From UBA6522 sp965237785 (GTDB lineage Bacteria > Pseudomonadota > Gammaproteobacteria > Steroidobacterales > Rariloculaceae): a DNA stretch of 64,000 nt. Where the stretch lies: the NCBI GenBank assembly GCA_965237785.1, contig OZ250159.1:2356001-2420000 (forward strand), read 5' to 3'. The translations under genes were made by a program, and so were the position numbers. The notes below the pieces were generated by a model. That model did no database searches. It had not been told where the DNA came from and worked only from the letters and a program-made list of their open reading frames with translations. Of this stretch, positions 1 through 10,780 are shown one piece after another (positions within the stretch are counted from its first letter, which is position 1; every line of letters starts with the position of its first letter).

Positions 1-1554
1 GGCCCTGGGTCCCCGCCACAGGCTCCAGATCACGTTGACGAAGAACAGAATTTGCGTCGCGGCGACGAATAACGCTGCGATCGTGATGCCGGAATTCAGC
101 GTCTGGGCGGATTCGGGAATGAAATCCGTGTCGCCGTAGGCGTAGTAGCGGCGCGGCACGCCCAGGATGCCCAGGTAATGCATGGGGAGGTAAATGGAAT
201 ACGTGCCCAGCAGCGTGAACCAGAAATGCGCCTTGCCCAGCGCATCGTTGAACATGCGTCCGGTAATCTTCGGGAACCAGTGGTAGATCGCGGCAAATAA
301 CACCAGGACCGGGGACACGCCCATGACCATGTGGAAGTGGCCGACCACGAAATAGGTATCGGAGAGCGGCAGGTCCACCGTGACGTTACCCAAAAACAGT
401 CCGGTCAATCCACCATGGATGAAGGTGAAGATGAACCCGATGGCAAACAGCATCGGTACACGCAGGTGGATATCGCCCCGCCACAGGGTCAGGATCCAGT
501 TGTAGACCTTCAGCGCCGTGGGTACCGCGATGATCAGGGTCGTGGTGGCAAAGAAGAACCCGAAATACGGATTCATGCCGCTGACGTACATGTGGTGCGC
601 CCAGACCACAAAGCTCAGGGCGCCGATGAGCACGATCGCCCAGACCATCATCCGGTATCCGAAAATGTTCTTGCGCGCGTGCACGCTGAGAACGTCGGAG
701 ACGATCCCGAATGCCGGCAGGGCAACGATATAGACCTCGGGATGTCCGAAGAACCAGAACAGATGCTGGAACAGGATCGGGCTGCCGCCGCCGTAGTCCA
801 GATCCTCGCCCAGCGACAGCATTTCTGGCATGAAGAAACTGGTGCCGACGAGACGGTCCAGCAGCATCATGATCGCCGCCACGAGCAGGGCGGGGAACGC
901 CAGCAAACCGAGAATGGTCGCGACGAAGATGCCCCAGACCGCCAGCGGCATGCGCATCAGCGTCATGCCGCGGGTGCGGGCCTGCAGCACCGTGGTGACG
1001 TAGTTCAAGCCGCCCATGGTGAATGCGACGATGAAGATGGCCAGCGACACGAGCATCAGGACGATGCCGCCGCCGATGCCCGGGGTGCCTTCGCTGATCG
1101 CCTGTGGCGGGTAGAGGGTCCAGCCCGCGCCCGTGGGTCCGCCGGGCACGAAGAAGCTCGCCAGCAATACGATCACGCTCAGCAGATAGACCCAGAAGCT
1201 GAGCATGTTCATGTACGGGAAGACCATGTCCCGGGCGCCGCACATCAAGGGAATCAGGTAGTTGCCGAACCCGCCCAGGAACAGCGCCGTCAGGAGGTAA
1301 ATGACCATGATCATGCCGTGCATGGTCACGTACTGGTAATACTCGTTGGGTTGCACCAGCGAGAAGGTGTCCGGAAAACCCAGTTGCAGCCGGAACAGGA
1401 GGGATAACACCAGGGCGACCACGCCGACGAAGATGGCGGTCAGCGCGTACTGGATCGCGATCACCTTGTGATCCTGGCTCCAGATGTACTTGGTGATGAA
1501 GGTATCGGGATCGTGAAGATGCCGATCGCGGTCGGCAATCGCAACGTATGCCAT
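1..1554 (-). CDS. ctaD: Cytochrome c oxidase subunit I (3' end cut by window edge)
   Basis: Catalytic subunit of an aa3/caa3-type terminal oxidase in the inner membrane. It reduces O2 to water at the heme a3-CuB centre and pumps protons. The reading frame opens at the ATG at 1554 and stays open for 518 codons to the left edge. The N-terminus reads MAYVAIADRDRHLHDPDT and continues into the typical helix I-II region, including TMHGMIMV and the NYLIPLMCGARDMVFPYMN segment. The last visible residues (IWSLWRGPRA) match the conserved stretch a few tens of residues before the usual end, so only the tail is missing. It follows ctaC after about 80 bases on the same strand. Whether a subunit III domain is fused cannot be seen. 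The family call is certain. Confidence 0.96.
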   Translation of the reverse strand, partial: MAYVAIADRDRHLHDPDTFITKYIWSQDHKVIAIQYALTAIFVGVVALVLSLLFRLQLGFPDTFSLVQPNEYYQYVTMHGMIMVIYLLTALFLGGFGNYLIPLMCGARDMVFPYMNMLSFWVYLLSVIVLLASFFVPGGPTGAGWTLYPPQAISEGTPGIGGGIVLMLVSLAIFIVAFTMGGLNYVTTVLQARTRGMTLMRMPLAVWGIFVATILGLLAFPALLVAAIMMLLDRLVGTSFFMPEMLSLGEDLDYGGGSPILFQHLFWFFGHPEVYIVALPAFGIVSDVLSVHARKNIFGYRMMVWAIVLIGALSFVVWAHHMYVSGMNPYFGFFFATTTLIIAVPTALKVYNWILTLWRGDIHLRVPMLFAIGFIFTFIHGGLTGLFLGNVTVDLPLSDTYFVVGHFHMVMGVSPVLVLFAAIYHWFPKITGRMFNDALGKAHFWFTLLGTYSIYLPMHYLGILGVPRRYYAYGDTDFIPESAQTLNSGITIAALFVAATQILFFVNVIWSLWRGPRA

Positions 1555-1635
1555 TACAACAGTCTCCCAGGACTCTTTGGAGGGGCCGAACAGGACCGCG
1601 GCACCAGGCTCAGGATATTCGAAACCACCACCGCG

Positions 1636-2991
1636 CTACCTCAAGCTGTTCATGTAGGCGACCACGTCCTCGATGTCGTCGTCGCTGTGCAGCACGTCCG
1701 CCATCATCATCATCTGGTCCCCGTAAAGATCCATCGGATGGGAACCGCGGGTTCCTTCTCGGAAATTTCGCAATTGCGACGCCAGGTACCAGTCGTTCTG
1801 ACCCGCCAGCGCGGGGGCATTCACCGCCCAGATACCCTCGGCGTTCGCGCCATGACACGCGATGCAACTGGCATAGAGTCGCTCACCCCGGGCGGCGTCG
1901 CCAACAATCGTTTCTGCAACCGGCTGGGCGGGCATGGAAGCAACGTACGCCGCCACGTTGCGGATCGCCTCATCGTCCGCGAGCGCGCCCATGATCGGCC
2001 GCATCGTGGCGCCGACGGTGTCGTCGGGGTGCGTACCGCGCACACCGTCCCGATAGTAGCGTAGCTGCCGGTCCACGTACGCAGCGTCAAGCCCGGCCAG
2101 CGCCGGCGCATTCAGAATCTGCATGCCCTGCCCCTGCGGGCCGTGACAGGCACCGCAAAGCGCATAGCTGGCTTGACCGAGTTCTGCATTCCCCGGTCCA
2201 CGGCTCACCAGTTCGGCGTAGCTGGGCTGCTCGGCCAACCACGCCTCGAAGTCGGCGCGTTCCTGAACCACGACCCGGCCACGCATGGTGTGGTGAGCCA
2301 TCCCGCACAGTTCCTCGCACAGGATCTCGTATTCTCCCACCACCGTGGGCGTAAACCAGGCGTACGACACATGCCCCGGCACGAGATCCATCTTCACCCG
2401 AAACTGCGGTACGGCGAAATCGTGCAGGACGTCCCTGGAACGCATCCAAGCCCGCACGGGCTCATCCACGGGCAGATGAACGATGGGACTGGCGACGAGA
2501 ATATCGTCCTGCCCGGCGGGATCGTCCGGATCCATTCCGAAAGGGTTCTCCGGCGTAATATGCCGGATGCCGACGTTACCGAATTCGGCGTCTTCACCCG
2601 GGAAGCGAAAGCTCCAGTGCCATTGCTGGCCCACGGCCTCGAATTCCGCGGCATCGTCGGGAACGTCGACGAACATGCCCCAGACCACCAGTCCCGGCGC
2701 CAGCATGACGACGACGCCCACACTGGTGGCGACCGTGAGCCAGGTCTCGAGCCTGGTATTTTCGGGATCGTAAGCCGCCCGGTGCCCGGCGCGGTGCCGG
2801 TAACGCACGATACACCACGCCATGAACAGGTTCGCCGCCACGAATACCAGGCCGGTCACCGCGAACGTGACGTTCACGGTCATGTCGATCAGGCCCCAGT
2901 TGGAAGCCAGCGGGGTAAAGTACCAGGGACTAAGGAAGTGGAAGGCCAGTGTGGCCACCACCAGCAACACCAATACTACTGCCAACAGCAT
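1636..2991 (-). CDS. ctaC: Cytochrome c oxidase subunit II with two fused cytochrome c domains
   Basis: CuA-bearing subunit that passes electrons from cytochrome c or a cupredoxin to subunit I. The 451 residues show two N-terminal membrane helices (about 1-22 and 38-60, with a further hydrophobic stretch near 85-107), the aromatic QQWHW segment at 122-126, and a full CuA site: His190 (VLHDFAVPQ), then Cys225, Glu227, Cys229, His233 and Met236 (CEELCGMAHHTM). After it come two c-type heme motifs, CGACH at 279-283 and CIACH at 376-380, each in its own domain of about 90 residues. Ordinary subunit II has no heme and caa3 enzymes usually have one, so two domains is the less common form. It sits between azurin and ctaD on the same strand, probably in one transcript. 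Confidence 0.95.
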   Translation of the reverse strand: MLLAVVLVLLVVATLAFHFLSPWYFTPLASNWGLIDMTVNVTFAVTGLVFVAANLFMAWCIVRYRHRAGHRAAYDPENTRLETWLTVATSVGVVVMLAPGLVVWGMFVDVPDDAAEFEAVGQQWHWSFRFPGEDAEFGNVGIRHITPENPFGMDPDDPAGQDDILVASPIVHLPVDEPVRAWMRSRDVLHDFAVPQFRVKMDLVPGHVSYAWFTPTVVGEYEILCEELCGMAHHTMRGRVVVQERADFEAWLAEQPSYAELVSRGPGNAELGQASYALCGACHGPQGQGMQILNAPALAGLDAAYVDRQLRYYRDGVRGTHPDDTVGATMRPIMGALADDEAIRNVAAYVASMPAQPVAETIVGDAARGERLYASCIACHGANAEGIWAVNAPALAGQNDWYLASQLRNFREGTRGSHPMDLYGDQMMMMADVLHSDDDIEDVVAYMNSLR

Positions 2992-3054
2992 ACGTTTCGG
3001 AACCTTGCTTCGCCCATCGCGACCGGTCGCGGCCGCGCGTCGGCCGTCGCCGGC

Positions 3055-3501
3055 CTATTCGATGACAAACTTCCCGTTCATCAGGATGTAATGACCGGGA
3101 AAGGAACAGAAGTAAGTATAGTCGCCGCCCGGCTCGAGACCGGAAAGGCTGAAGGTCACGGATGTCTCCTCGCCGCCGCCGACCATTCCGGTCGCGGCGA
3201 CGATGCGCGGGTCGTCTGTCGGAAGATATTCGGGTGGTCCCGCGGTGGCGGCGACCGTGGCGAGGGGCGTGTAGTCGGCGGTCGTGGTCAGCACCCAATT
3301 GTGTCCCATGACGTTGGCGGCCAGTTGCCCGACGTGGCGCAGGTTGATCGTCACCTCGCCGCAATCGGCACTGACGCGAATTTCGAGCACGTTGAATTGG
3401 ATAAGGTCATTGCCTTCGATTACCTGGGTACATTCCTGACCCTGCGCAATCCCGCAGCACGCCAGGGCCAAGAAAACCGTCGCCGCAATATTGCTGATCA
3501 T
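3055..3501 (-). CDS. azu: Azurin-family blue copper protein
   Basis: Small periplasmic type I copper electron carrier. The 148-residue product starts with a signal peptide (about residues 1-22, cleavage after AQG). The mature protein carries the azurin ligand set: His in GHNWV, and Cys, His and Met in YFCSFPGHYILM near the C-terminus. The two cysteines of the azurin disulfide (ECTQ and ADCGE) are also present. AGGAG lies 10 bases before the ATG at 3501. It is the first gene of the strand run azurin-ctaC-ctaD, with 63 bases to ctaC. I infer that it feeds electrons to this oxidase; azurins in other bacteria also serve denitrification and stress roles, so the partner is not proven. Confidence 0.93.
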   Translation of the reverse strand: MISNIAATVFLALACCGIAQGQECTQVIEGNDLIQFNVLEIRVSADCGEVTINLRHVGQLAANVMGHNWVLTTTADYTPLATVAATAGPPEYLPTDDPRIVAATGMVGGGEETSVTFSLSGLEPGGDYTYFCSFPGHYILMNGKFVIE

Positions 3502-3781
3502 TGAACTGTCACTCCTGTTCTGACCTGCCGCTCTTGACGTTCCAAGGTCACGCCAAGCGCGCCATCGCCGTTGCTGGCTCGGCCAAATCGGGTCCGCGAA
3601 TCTCGGGCGCGCATATTAACAGAACGCCTTGGACCGGGTAACCGAAATTTCCCGAAAAACCCGGATATCCCACCGGTCGACCGCCACGCCCGCCAAGTCG
3701 CCCACGATACGTAGCGGGCACGGCAAAAACCTGGACAGTGTTGTATTTTACCGGTTCTTCAAGGTGGAAGGCGGGAATTCG

Positions 3782-4231
3782 TTGATCGGCTTGTTGCAAC
3801 GCGTCAGTCACGCCAGCGTGACGGTCGAGGATCGGATCATTGCCGAGATCGGCAACGGGCTGCTCGTATTCGTGGCCGTGGAGACCGGGGACAGCGAGGC
3901 GCAGGCCACGCGGTTGCTGGAACGCATCCTGGCCTACCGGATCTTTGCCGATGGCAAGGGGCGAATCAACCTGGACGTGCGCAGCGTCGGCGGGAGCGTG
4001 TTGCTGGTGCCGCAATTCACCCTTGCCGCCGATACCCGCAAGGGCAATCGACCGGGGTTCTCCAGCGCGGCGGCTCCGGAACCTGGCCGCAAACTCTTCG
4101 AGTTTCTGGTTCGCCTGGGCGCCGGCGCGCCGGTACCGGTGGCGGCCGGCCGGTTCGGCGCCACGATGCGGGTCGATCTGAGCAACGAGGGACCGATGAC
4201 GTTCTGGCTGCAGGTTCCGCCGTCCGGCTGA
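3782..4231 (+). CDS. dtd: D-aminoacyl-tRNA deacylase (Dtd)
   Basis: Hydrolyses D-amino acids from mischarged tRNA in the cytoplasm. The 149-residue product has the family length and both signature regions: LLVPQFTLAADTRKGNRP in the middle (usual form SQFTL) and the NEGPMTFWL motif at the C-terminus, corresponding to the NxGPxT cross-dimer motif. The open frame extends upstream to 3629, but the family N-terminus (MI-LLQRVSHASV) begins at the TTG at 3782, which has AAGGCGGG about 8 bases upstream. I therefore use the TTG start. It lies 140 bases before tatA on the same strand. Confidence 0.93.
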   Translation: MIGLLQRVSHASVTVEDRIIAEIGNGLLVFVAVETGDSEAQATRLLERILAYRIFADGKGRINLDVRSVGGSVLLVPQFTLAADTRKGNRPGFSSAAAPEPGRKLFEFLVRLGAGAPVPVAAGRFGATMRVDLSNEGPMTFWLQVPPSG

Positions 4232-4371
4232 TCCGGGATTGACAGCGGCCCGGACGTCACGTCATCGATCGACGCGATGGCGCCGAGGCGCCACGGCGGC
4301 GAACAGTCGACCGGGAATACGGGTTACCTTTCGCGTATTATTGGCGGACCGACAGGTATGGGAGCGTAAAG

Positions 4372-4620
4372 ATGGGATTGGGTGGCATAAGCCTCTGGCA
4401 GCTACTGATCGTGCTGGTGATCGTAGTGTTGATATTCGGTACCAAGCGCCTGAAAACCCTGGGCGGCGATTTGGGCGGTGCCCTGAAGAGCTTCCGCAGC
4501 GCGATGGATACTGACGAAGATACGGCTGGCGACGACGCTGAGAAACCACGCCTGGCGACCGCCGAGCCGGATGCGGAGTTCGCCGAACAACACCGAGAGA
4601 GTCAAAGCAGCGAGACCTGA
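4372..4620 (+). CDS. tatA: Sec-independent translocase subunit TatA
   Basis: Pore-forming small subunit of the twin-arginine translocase, which exports folded proteins across the inner membrane. The 82-residue product has one N-terminal membrane helix (SLWQLLIVLVIVVLIFG), the FGTKRLKTLGGDLG hinge and the amphipathic helix, followed by a polar acidic tail. This is the normal architecture and length. Its stop overlaps the tatB start by one base (TGATG), so translation is coupled. At least one possible Tat substrate is encoded in the window, the TctC-like protein at 61067 with an RRKFLG signal. Confidence 0.96.
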   Translation: MGLGGISLWQLLIVLVIVVLIFGTKRLKTLGGDLGGALKSFRSAMDTDEDTAGDDAEKPRLATAEPDAEFAEQHRESQSSET

Positions 4621-5156
4621 TGTTCGACGTCGGATTCTGGGAACTCGCACTGATATTCGGTGTGGGGCTCATGATTCTGGGTCCGGAACGCATGCCCCGC
4701 GTCGCCGCTCAGATCGGCCGCTGGATTGGCCGGGCGCAGCGGACCGCCAACCAGTTCCGCCGCAAGCTGCAGAGGGAACTGGACCTGGACGGTCTCATGC
4801 GCGACGGGATCGTTCCGCGCAATCCCCGGTCACGCCCGGCGACGAAAACGAAATCAGGCAATACACCCACGACCGTTGGAGCCAATCCGGGTGCAGACGC
4901 TACGGCCGATGGCGACGGCGAGGCGGCCGGGGCATCCGCCGATGCGAGTGCGCAGCCCGCGACAACCGAGCCATCGCAGAATGGCGCCACGGCAGCGCCG
5001 CAACCGCCTAAGGGAGACCAGGATCCCGCTCCCGAACCGCCTTCCGAAGCACCCGCCGAACCAACCTCCAAACCAACCTCCAAACCAAGCTCCGAAGCAC
5101 CTGCCGAACCCGAAGCGATCCAGGTCGGTGAGGCGGCCGAGGCCAAGCGCTCATGA
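4620..5156 (+). CDS. tatB: Sec-independent translocase subunit TatB
   Basis: Receptor-complex partner of TatC. The N-terminus MFDVGFWELALIFGVGLMIL followed by GPERMPR is the classic TatB membrane helix and hinge. An amphipathic helix follows to about residue 60. The remaining roughly 110 residues are a long low-complexity tail rich in Pro, Ala, Ser, Thr and Glu, with a short repeated PTSKPTSKPSSEAPAEP-like segment encoded near 5050-5110. TatB tails are variable, so this is not unusual in kind, but it is long. The gene overlaps tatA by 1 base and tatC by 4 bases (ATGA). Confidence 0.95.
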   Translation: MFDVGFWELALIFGVGLMILGPERMPRVAAQIGRWIGRAQRTANQFRRKLQRELDLDGLMRDGIVPRNPRSRPATKTKSGNTPTTVGANPGADATADGDGEAAGASADASAQPATTEPSQNGATAAPQPPKGDQDPAPEPPSEAPAEPTSKPTSKPSSEAPAEPEAIQVGEAAEAKRS

Positions 5157-5940
5157 GCCCAGCCGAGTCCCCCAGCGCGGAGGAACAACTCGCCGAGGGA
5201 ACGTTACTCTCCCACCTGGTCGAACTGAGAACCCGGCTCATTCGCTCCGCTGCGGCGGTATTGGTATTTTTCATCGCTCTGGTTCCCTTCGCGGAGCGGG
5301 TGTTTACGCTCATTGCGACACCGTTGATGGAGCAGCTCCCCGAGGGCGCCACCATGATCGCCACCCAGGTGGCCTCGCCCTTCCTGACGCCGTTCAAGAT
5401 GTGCTTGTTCGTCGCGCTGTTTCTGGCCATGCCAGTGGTGCTGTACCAAGCCTGGCAGTTCATCGCGCCGGGGTTGTATCGCAAGGAAAAGCGCTTCGCG
5501 TTCCCGCTGCTGTTCGCGAGCATCGTACTCTTTTATACGGGCGTGGCCTTCGCCTACTTTGTCGTCTTTCCGCTGATGTTCTCTTTCTTTGCCGCGGTGT
5601 CGCCCGAGGGCGTCACCATGATGACCGACATCGCCTCGTACCTGGACTTCATTCTCACCATTTTCTTCGCGTTCGGGTTGGCGTTCGAGGTTCCCATCGT
5701 CACGGTCATGTTGGTGTGGAGCGGACTGGTCTCCAACGAGTCGTTAAAAAAGGCGCGACCGTTCGTATTTCTCGGGGCCTTTGTGGCCGGCATGCTGTTG
5801 ACCCCGCCCGACGCCATTTCCCAGACCCTGCTCGCGGTGCCGGTTTACCTGCTTTATGAGAGCGGTCTTCTGCTCTCCAGAATACTGGTCGCCCGGAAAG
5901 AGGCAGCCGAGGACGCGGAGCAAACAGGAGAATCCACAGG

Positions 5941-5944
<4 letters not shown>
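5153..5944 (+). CDS. tatC: Sec-independent translocase subunit TatC
   Basis: Polytopic membrane subunit that binds the twin-arginine signal peptide. The 263 residues contain the conserved N-terminal LVELRTRLIRS segment with the signal-binding Glu region, then FLTPFKMCLFVALFLAMP and YQAWQFIAPGLYRKEKR, and six predicted membrane helices. A charged tail closes the protein. It completes tatABC and overlaps the next gene, a POT transporter, by 4 bases (ATGA at 5941), so that transporter is probably co-translated with the Tat operon. Confidence 0.96.
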
Positions 5945-7458
<1,514 letters not shown>

Positions 7459-7601
7459 AACGGATCGCCGGCGATCGGCCAGGGAAACCCGATCCGCACT
7501 CTGGCATCGGCACTTTGAATTGCCTGTATCGTTTACTTCCGCGGGTAATGGTACTCTGGCGCGCAGCCCTTTCAATACAAACGAGAACACAAGGTAGACC
7601 C

Positions 7602-9515
7602 ATGTCCGCCACCGCGCCCCTGCCGCAGCTCACCCTGAAAGCGATCATCCTTGGACTCGTGCTGTCCATGGTGCTGGCCGGAGCGAATGCGTATCTCGGC
7701 CTGTTCGCAGGGCTAACGGTCTCGGCCTCCATACCGGCGGCGGTGATCTCCATGGCTATTCTCAAGTTGTTCAAGGAATCGAACATTCTTGAGAACAACA
7801 TCGTGCAAACAGCCGCGTCGGCGGGCGAGTCGTTGGCCGCAGGCGTCATATTTACGCTGCCCGCGTTGATTATCCTGGGTTATTGGAACGTCTTCTCATA
7901 CCCCTGGGTCAGCGCCATCGCCGGTCTTGGCGGTCTGTTGGGCGTGCTGTTCACGATTCCGCTGCGCCGCTCGTTGATCGTCGAGGAGCAACTGGCCTAT
8001 CCCGAAGGCACGGCAACCGCGGAGGTCCTCAAGGTCGGCGCCGCCCCGGGTCAGGGCGCGAAACTGCTCGCTATCGCGGCGATTCTGGGTGCCCTCACCA
8101 AGCTTGCCGAAACCGGCTTGCGGCTTTGGGCCGGCGCCGTCCAGACCGCCGGCTACGTCGGCTCGAGCACCATCGCCTACGTGGGCATGAATCTCTCACC
8201 GGCACTGATCAGCGTCGGCTTCATCGTCGGACTCAATATCGCCGTGCTGGTCTTCGCGGGAGGGGCGATTTCCTGGTACATCGCGATTCCGATCTACTCC
8301 GCGTTCTTTCTTGACAGTGACCCGGCGCTGGCGGCGGAATTCGCGGCCGGCACCGGGGCGACGGACCTGGCGTTCGCCATCTGGACATCCAAGATCCGCT
8401 ACCTGGGCGTCGGCGCGATGCTCATCGGCGGCATCTGGGCGCTGGTGTCCATGCGCGGTTCGCTGCTTTCGGGAATTCGCAGCGGACTTCAGCCCCGGAG
8501 CGCACACACCGGCGCCGACTACGATCACACCCAACACGACACTCCCATGAAGATTGTCATCTGGGGCATTGTCGCGTTCGTCATCCCCATCTTCCTCCTC
8601 TACCAGGTCATCGTCGATGCGGTGGGTATTGCGCTGGCGATGACCGCGATCATGGTGATCACCGGGTTCCTGTTCTCCTCGGTGGCGGCCTACATGGCCG
8701 GGCTGGTGGGTTCGTCCAACAACCCGATCTCCGGAATCACCATCGCCACCATCCTCTTCACCTCGCTGCTGCTGGTCTGGATGATGGGCGGAGACGCGAT
8801 CAACGGGCCCGCCGCCGCAATAATGGTGGGTGCCGTGGTGTGCTCCGCGGCGGCCATTGCGGGGGACAACCTGCAGGACCTGAAGGCCGGCTATATCGTC
8901 GGCGCAACCCCGTGGAAGCAGCAGGTCATGCAGGCCGTGGGGGTGATCTCCGCCGTCCTGGTCATGGCGCCCATATTGAATTTGCTGCTGCAGGCTTATG
9001 GGCTCGGCGCACCGACGCCCGAACAACCCAACGCGTTGCTGGCTCCCCAGGCGACACTGATGGCGTCAGTGGCGGAAGGTGTCTTCGGCGCCGGCCTGCC
9101 ATGGGGCATGGTCGCCATGGGAGTGGTCATCGGCGCGATCATCATTATTGTCGACGAGGTCCTCAAGGCGCGTGGGTCAAGCTGGCGCGCCCCGGTACTG
9201 GCGGTCGCCGTCGGGATCTATCTACCCCTGGAGCTATCCGTACCCATCCTCATTGGCGGCCTGGTCGCCCATTTCGCCCAGCGGTACAACCGTCAGCAGG
9301 GCGGCGATATGGCGGGCCGAGCCCGCAAGGGCACGCTGGTTGCCTCCGGTCTGATCACCGGCGAGGCGCTGATCGGCATCTTCATGGCGATCCCCATCGT
9401 CGTAAGCGGCAATCCGGACGTGATCGCGCTGGCGGTGGAACTGCCCGCCATCGTCGGGCTCCTCGTCATCGCCGGTCTGGTGGCCTTCCTCTACCGGGTG
9501 GCGACCCGCGACTGA
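7602..9515 (+). CDS. OPT-family oligopeptide transporter
   Basis: Large polytopic membrane protein of the OPT family; bacterial members are implicated in peptide uptake and yeast/plant members also move metal chelates. The 637 residues start MSATAPLPQLTLKAIILGLV, then show the family segments GANAYLGLFAGLTVSASIPAAVISMAIL, NIVQTAASAGESLAAG and LAYPEGTATAEVL. About 14-16 membrane helices follow. The frame is open well upstream, but the ATG at 7602 gives the conserved N-terminus and has AAGG about 10 bases before it. A 143-base gap separates it from the POT gene, so it may have its own promoter. Confidence 0.92.
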   Translation: MSATAPLPQLTLKAIILGLVLSMVLAGANAYLGLFAGLTVSASIPAAVISMAILKLFKESNILENNIVQTAASAGESLAAGVIFTLPALIILGYWNVFSYPWVSAIAGLGGLLGVLFTIPLRRSLIVEEQLAYPEGTATAEVLKVGAAPGQGAKLLAIAAILGALTKLAETGLRLWAGAVQTAGYVGSSTIAYVGMNLSPALISVGFIVGLNIAVLVFAGGAISWYIAIPIYSAFFLDSDPALAAEFAAGTGATDLAFAIWTSKIRYLGVGAMLIGGIWALVSMRGSLLSGIRSGLQPRSAHTGADYDHTQHDTPMKIVIWGIVAFVIPIFLLYQVIVDAVGIALAMTAIMVITGFLFSSVAAYMAGLVGSSNNPISGITIATILFTSLLLVWMMGGDAINGPAAAIMVGAVVCSAAAIAGDNLQDLKAGYIVGATPWKQQVMQAVGVISAVLVMAPILNLLLQAYGLGAPTPEQPNALLAPQATLMASVAEGVFGAGLPWGMVAMGVVIGAIIIIVDEVLKARGSSWRAPVLAVAVGIYLPLELSVPILIGGLVAHFAQRYNRQQGGDMAGRARKGTLVASGLITGEALIGIFMAIPIVVSGNPDVIALAVELPAIVGLLVIAGLVAFLYRVATRD

Positions 9516-9561
9516 CAGGGAGTACGCACTCCAGGGCCGAGATGCTGAGGACGAACATTCG

Positions 9562-10740
9562 ATGCGATCCGGGGATTTAAGCTTGACCGTGAAACCGGTT
9601 CTCGAGAGCAAACTACCCAGCGTTGGGACGACGATCTTCACCGTCATGTCCAAGCTCGCCGAGGATTGCGACGCGATCAACCTCTCCCAGGGATTCCCTG
9701 ACTTTCAACCGCCCGGGGAACTGCTCGAACTGGTCACTCATCACCTGAAGGCGGGCCGCAACCAGTACCCGCCGATGATCGGCGTGGCGTCTCTGCGCGA
9801 AGAGATTGCCCGGAAATTGTCCAGGCTCTACGGCGTTTGCCCCGATCCCGAGACGGAGATCACGATCGCAAGCGGTGGTACGGAGGCGCTGTTTTGTGCC
9901 ATTCACGCGACCGTCCGGGCTGGGGACGAGGTCATCGTATTCGACCCCGCCTACGATTCGTACGATCCGGCCATTCGGCTCGCCGGGGGCGTGCCCATCC
10001 ACATCCCGTTGTCCGCTCCGGCCTTTGCGCTGGACTGGGAGCGCCTGCAACAGGCTCTCAACCGCCGGACTCGGCTGGTTGTGATCAACACGCCCCACAA
10101 CCCCACCGGCGCCGTGCTCGGCCACGACGATCTGGAGCGGCTGGCGGAGCTGCTCGGGCCGCATGATGTGTTCGTGCTGAGTGACGAAGTCTACGAACAC
10201 ATCGTCTTCGACGGGCGGCGGCATGCCAGCGTGCTTGCCAACGAAGAACTTGCCCAACGCAGCTTTGCCGTATTCTCGTTCGGGAAAACCTACCACGCCA
10301 CGGGCTGGAAGGTGGGCTACTGCGTCGCGCCACCGGCGCTGTCGACGGAGTTCCGCCGCGTCCACCAGTTCAATACCTTTACCACGACGTCCCCCTTGCA
10401 GTATGCCCTGGCCGACTATCTCGCCCGGCGACCGGAGCACTACCTGGGTTTGTCGGATTTCTATCAGGAGAAGCGGGATCTTTTCCTGCGGCTCATGGAG
10501 CGCTCCGCTTTTCGGCTCACACGCTCCGCTGGAACGTACTTCCAACTAGCCGATTACAGCGCCATTTCCGACGCGGCGGACGTGGATGTCGCCCATTGGC
10601 TGACCACGGCGCACGGCGTGGCGGTGATCCCGGTGTCGGTGTTCTACGAGGATACCCCTAACATGCGCTATGTTCGGTTCTGCTTTGCCAAGGAGTCGGA
10701 GACGCTGGCCGAAGCGGCAAACCGCCTGGCCGAACTCTGA
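9562..10740 (+). CDS. PLP-dependent aminotransferase (methionine/kynurenine aminotransferase type)
   Basis: Class I/II fold I aminotransferase of 392 residues. Visible landmarks are INLSQGFPDFQPP near the N-terminus, NTPHNPTGAV, LSDEVYEHIVFDG with the PLP-ring Asp, and the Schiff-base lysine in SFGKTYHATGWKVGY. This combination is typical of the YbdL-like methionine aminotransferase / kynurenine-oxoglutarate aminotransferase subgroup, which converts methionine and aromatic amino acids to 2-oxo acids. The subgroup substrate is inferred, the fold is not in doubt. It follows the OPT gene by 46 bases on the same strand and is convergent with dsbA, leaving 40 bases between the stops. Confidence 0.9.
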   Translation: MRSGDLSLTVKPVLESKLPSVGTTIFTVMSKLAEDCDAINLSQGFPDFQPPGELLELVTHHLKAGRNQYPPMIGVASLREEIARKLSRLYGVCPDPETEITIASGGTEALFCAIHATVRAGDEVIVFDPAYDSYDPAIRLAGGVPIHIPLSAPAFALDWERLQQALNRRTRLVVINTPHNPTGAVLGHDDLERLAELLGPHDVFVLSDEVYEHIVFDGRRHASVLANEELAQRSFAVFSFGKTYHATGWKVGYCVAPPALSTEFRRVHQFNTFTTTSPLQYALADYLARRPEHYLGLSDFYQEKRDLFLRLMERSAFRLTRSAGTYFQLADYSAISDAADVDVAHWLTTAHGVAVIPVSVFYEDTPNMRYVRFCFAKESETLAEAANRLAEL

Positions 10741-10780
10741 GCGCTGCAAGCCGCAGTAGCAGATTGGAGAGAGATGCGGG

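Noticed and set aside
331..1407. Long plus-strand open frame of 358 codons
   Set aside because: It is the antisense of ctaD. The composition (Gln/His/Asp-rich) is typical of a shadow of a membrane protein gene, while the minus strand gives clear subunit I motifs.
4726..5859. 377-codon plus-strand open frame over tatB and tatC
   Set aside because: It overlaps two certain genes in another frame and its Arg/Pro/His-rich product has no domain.
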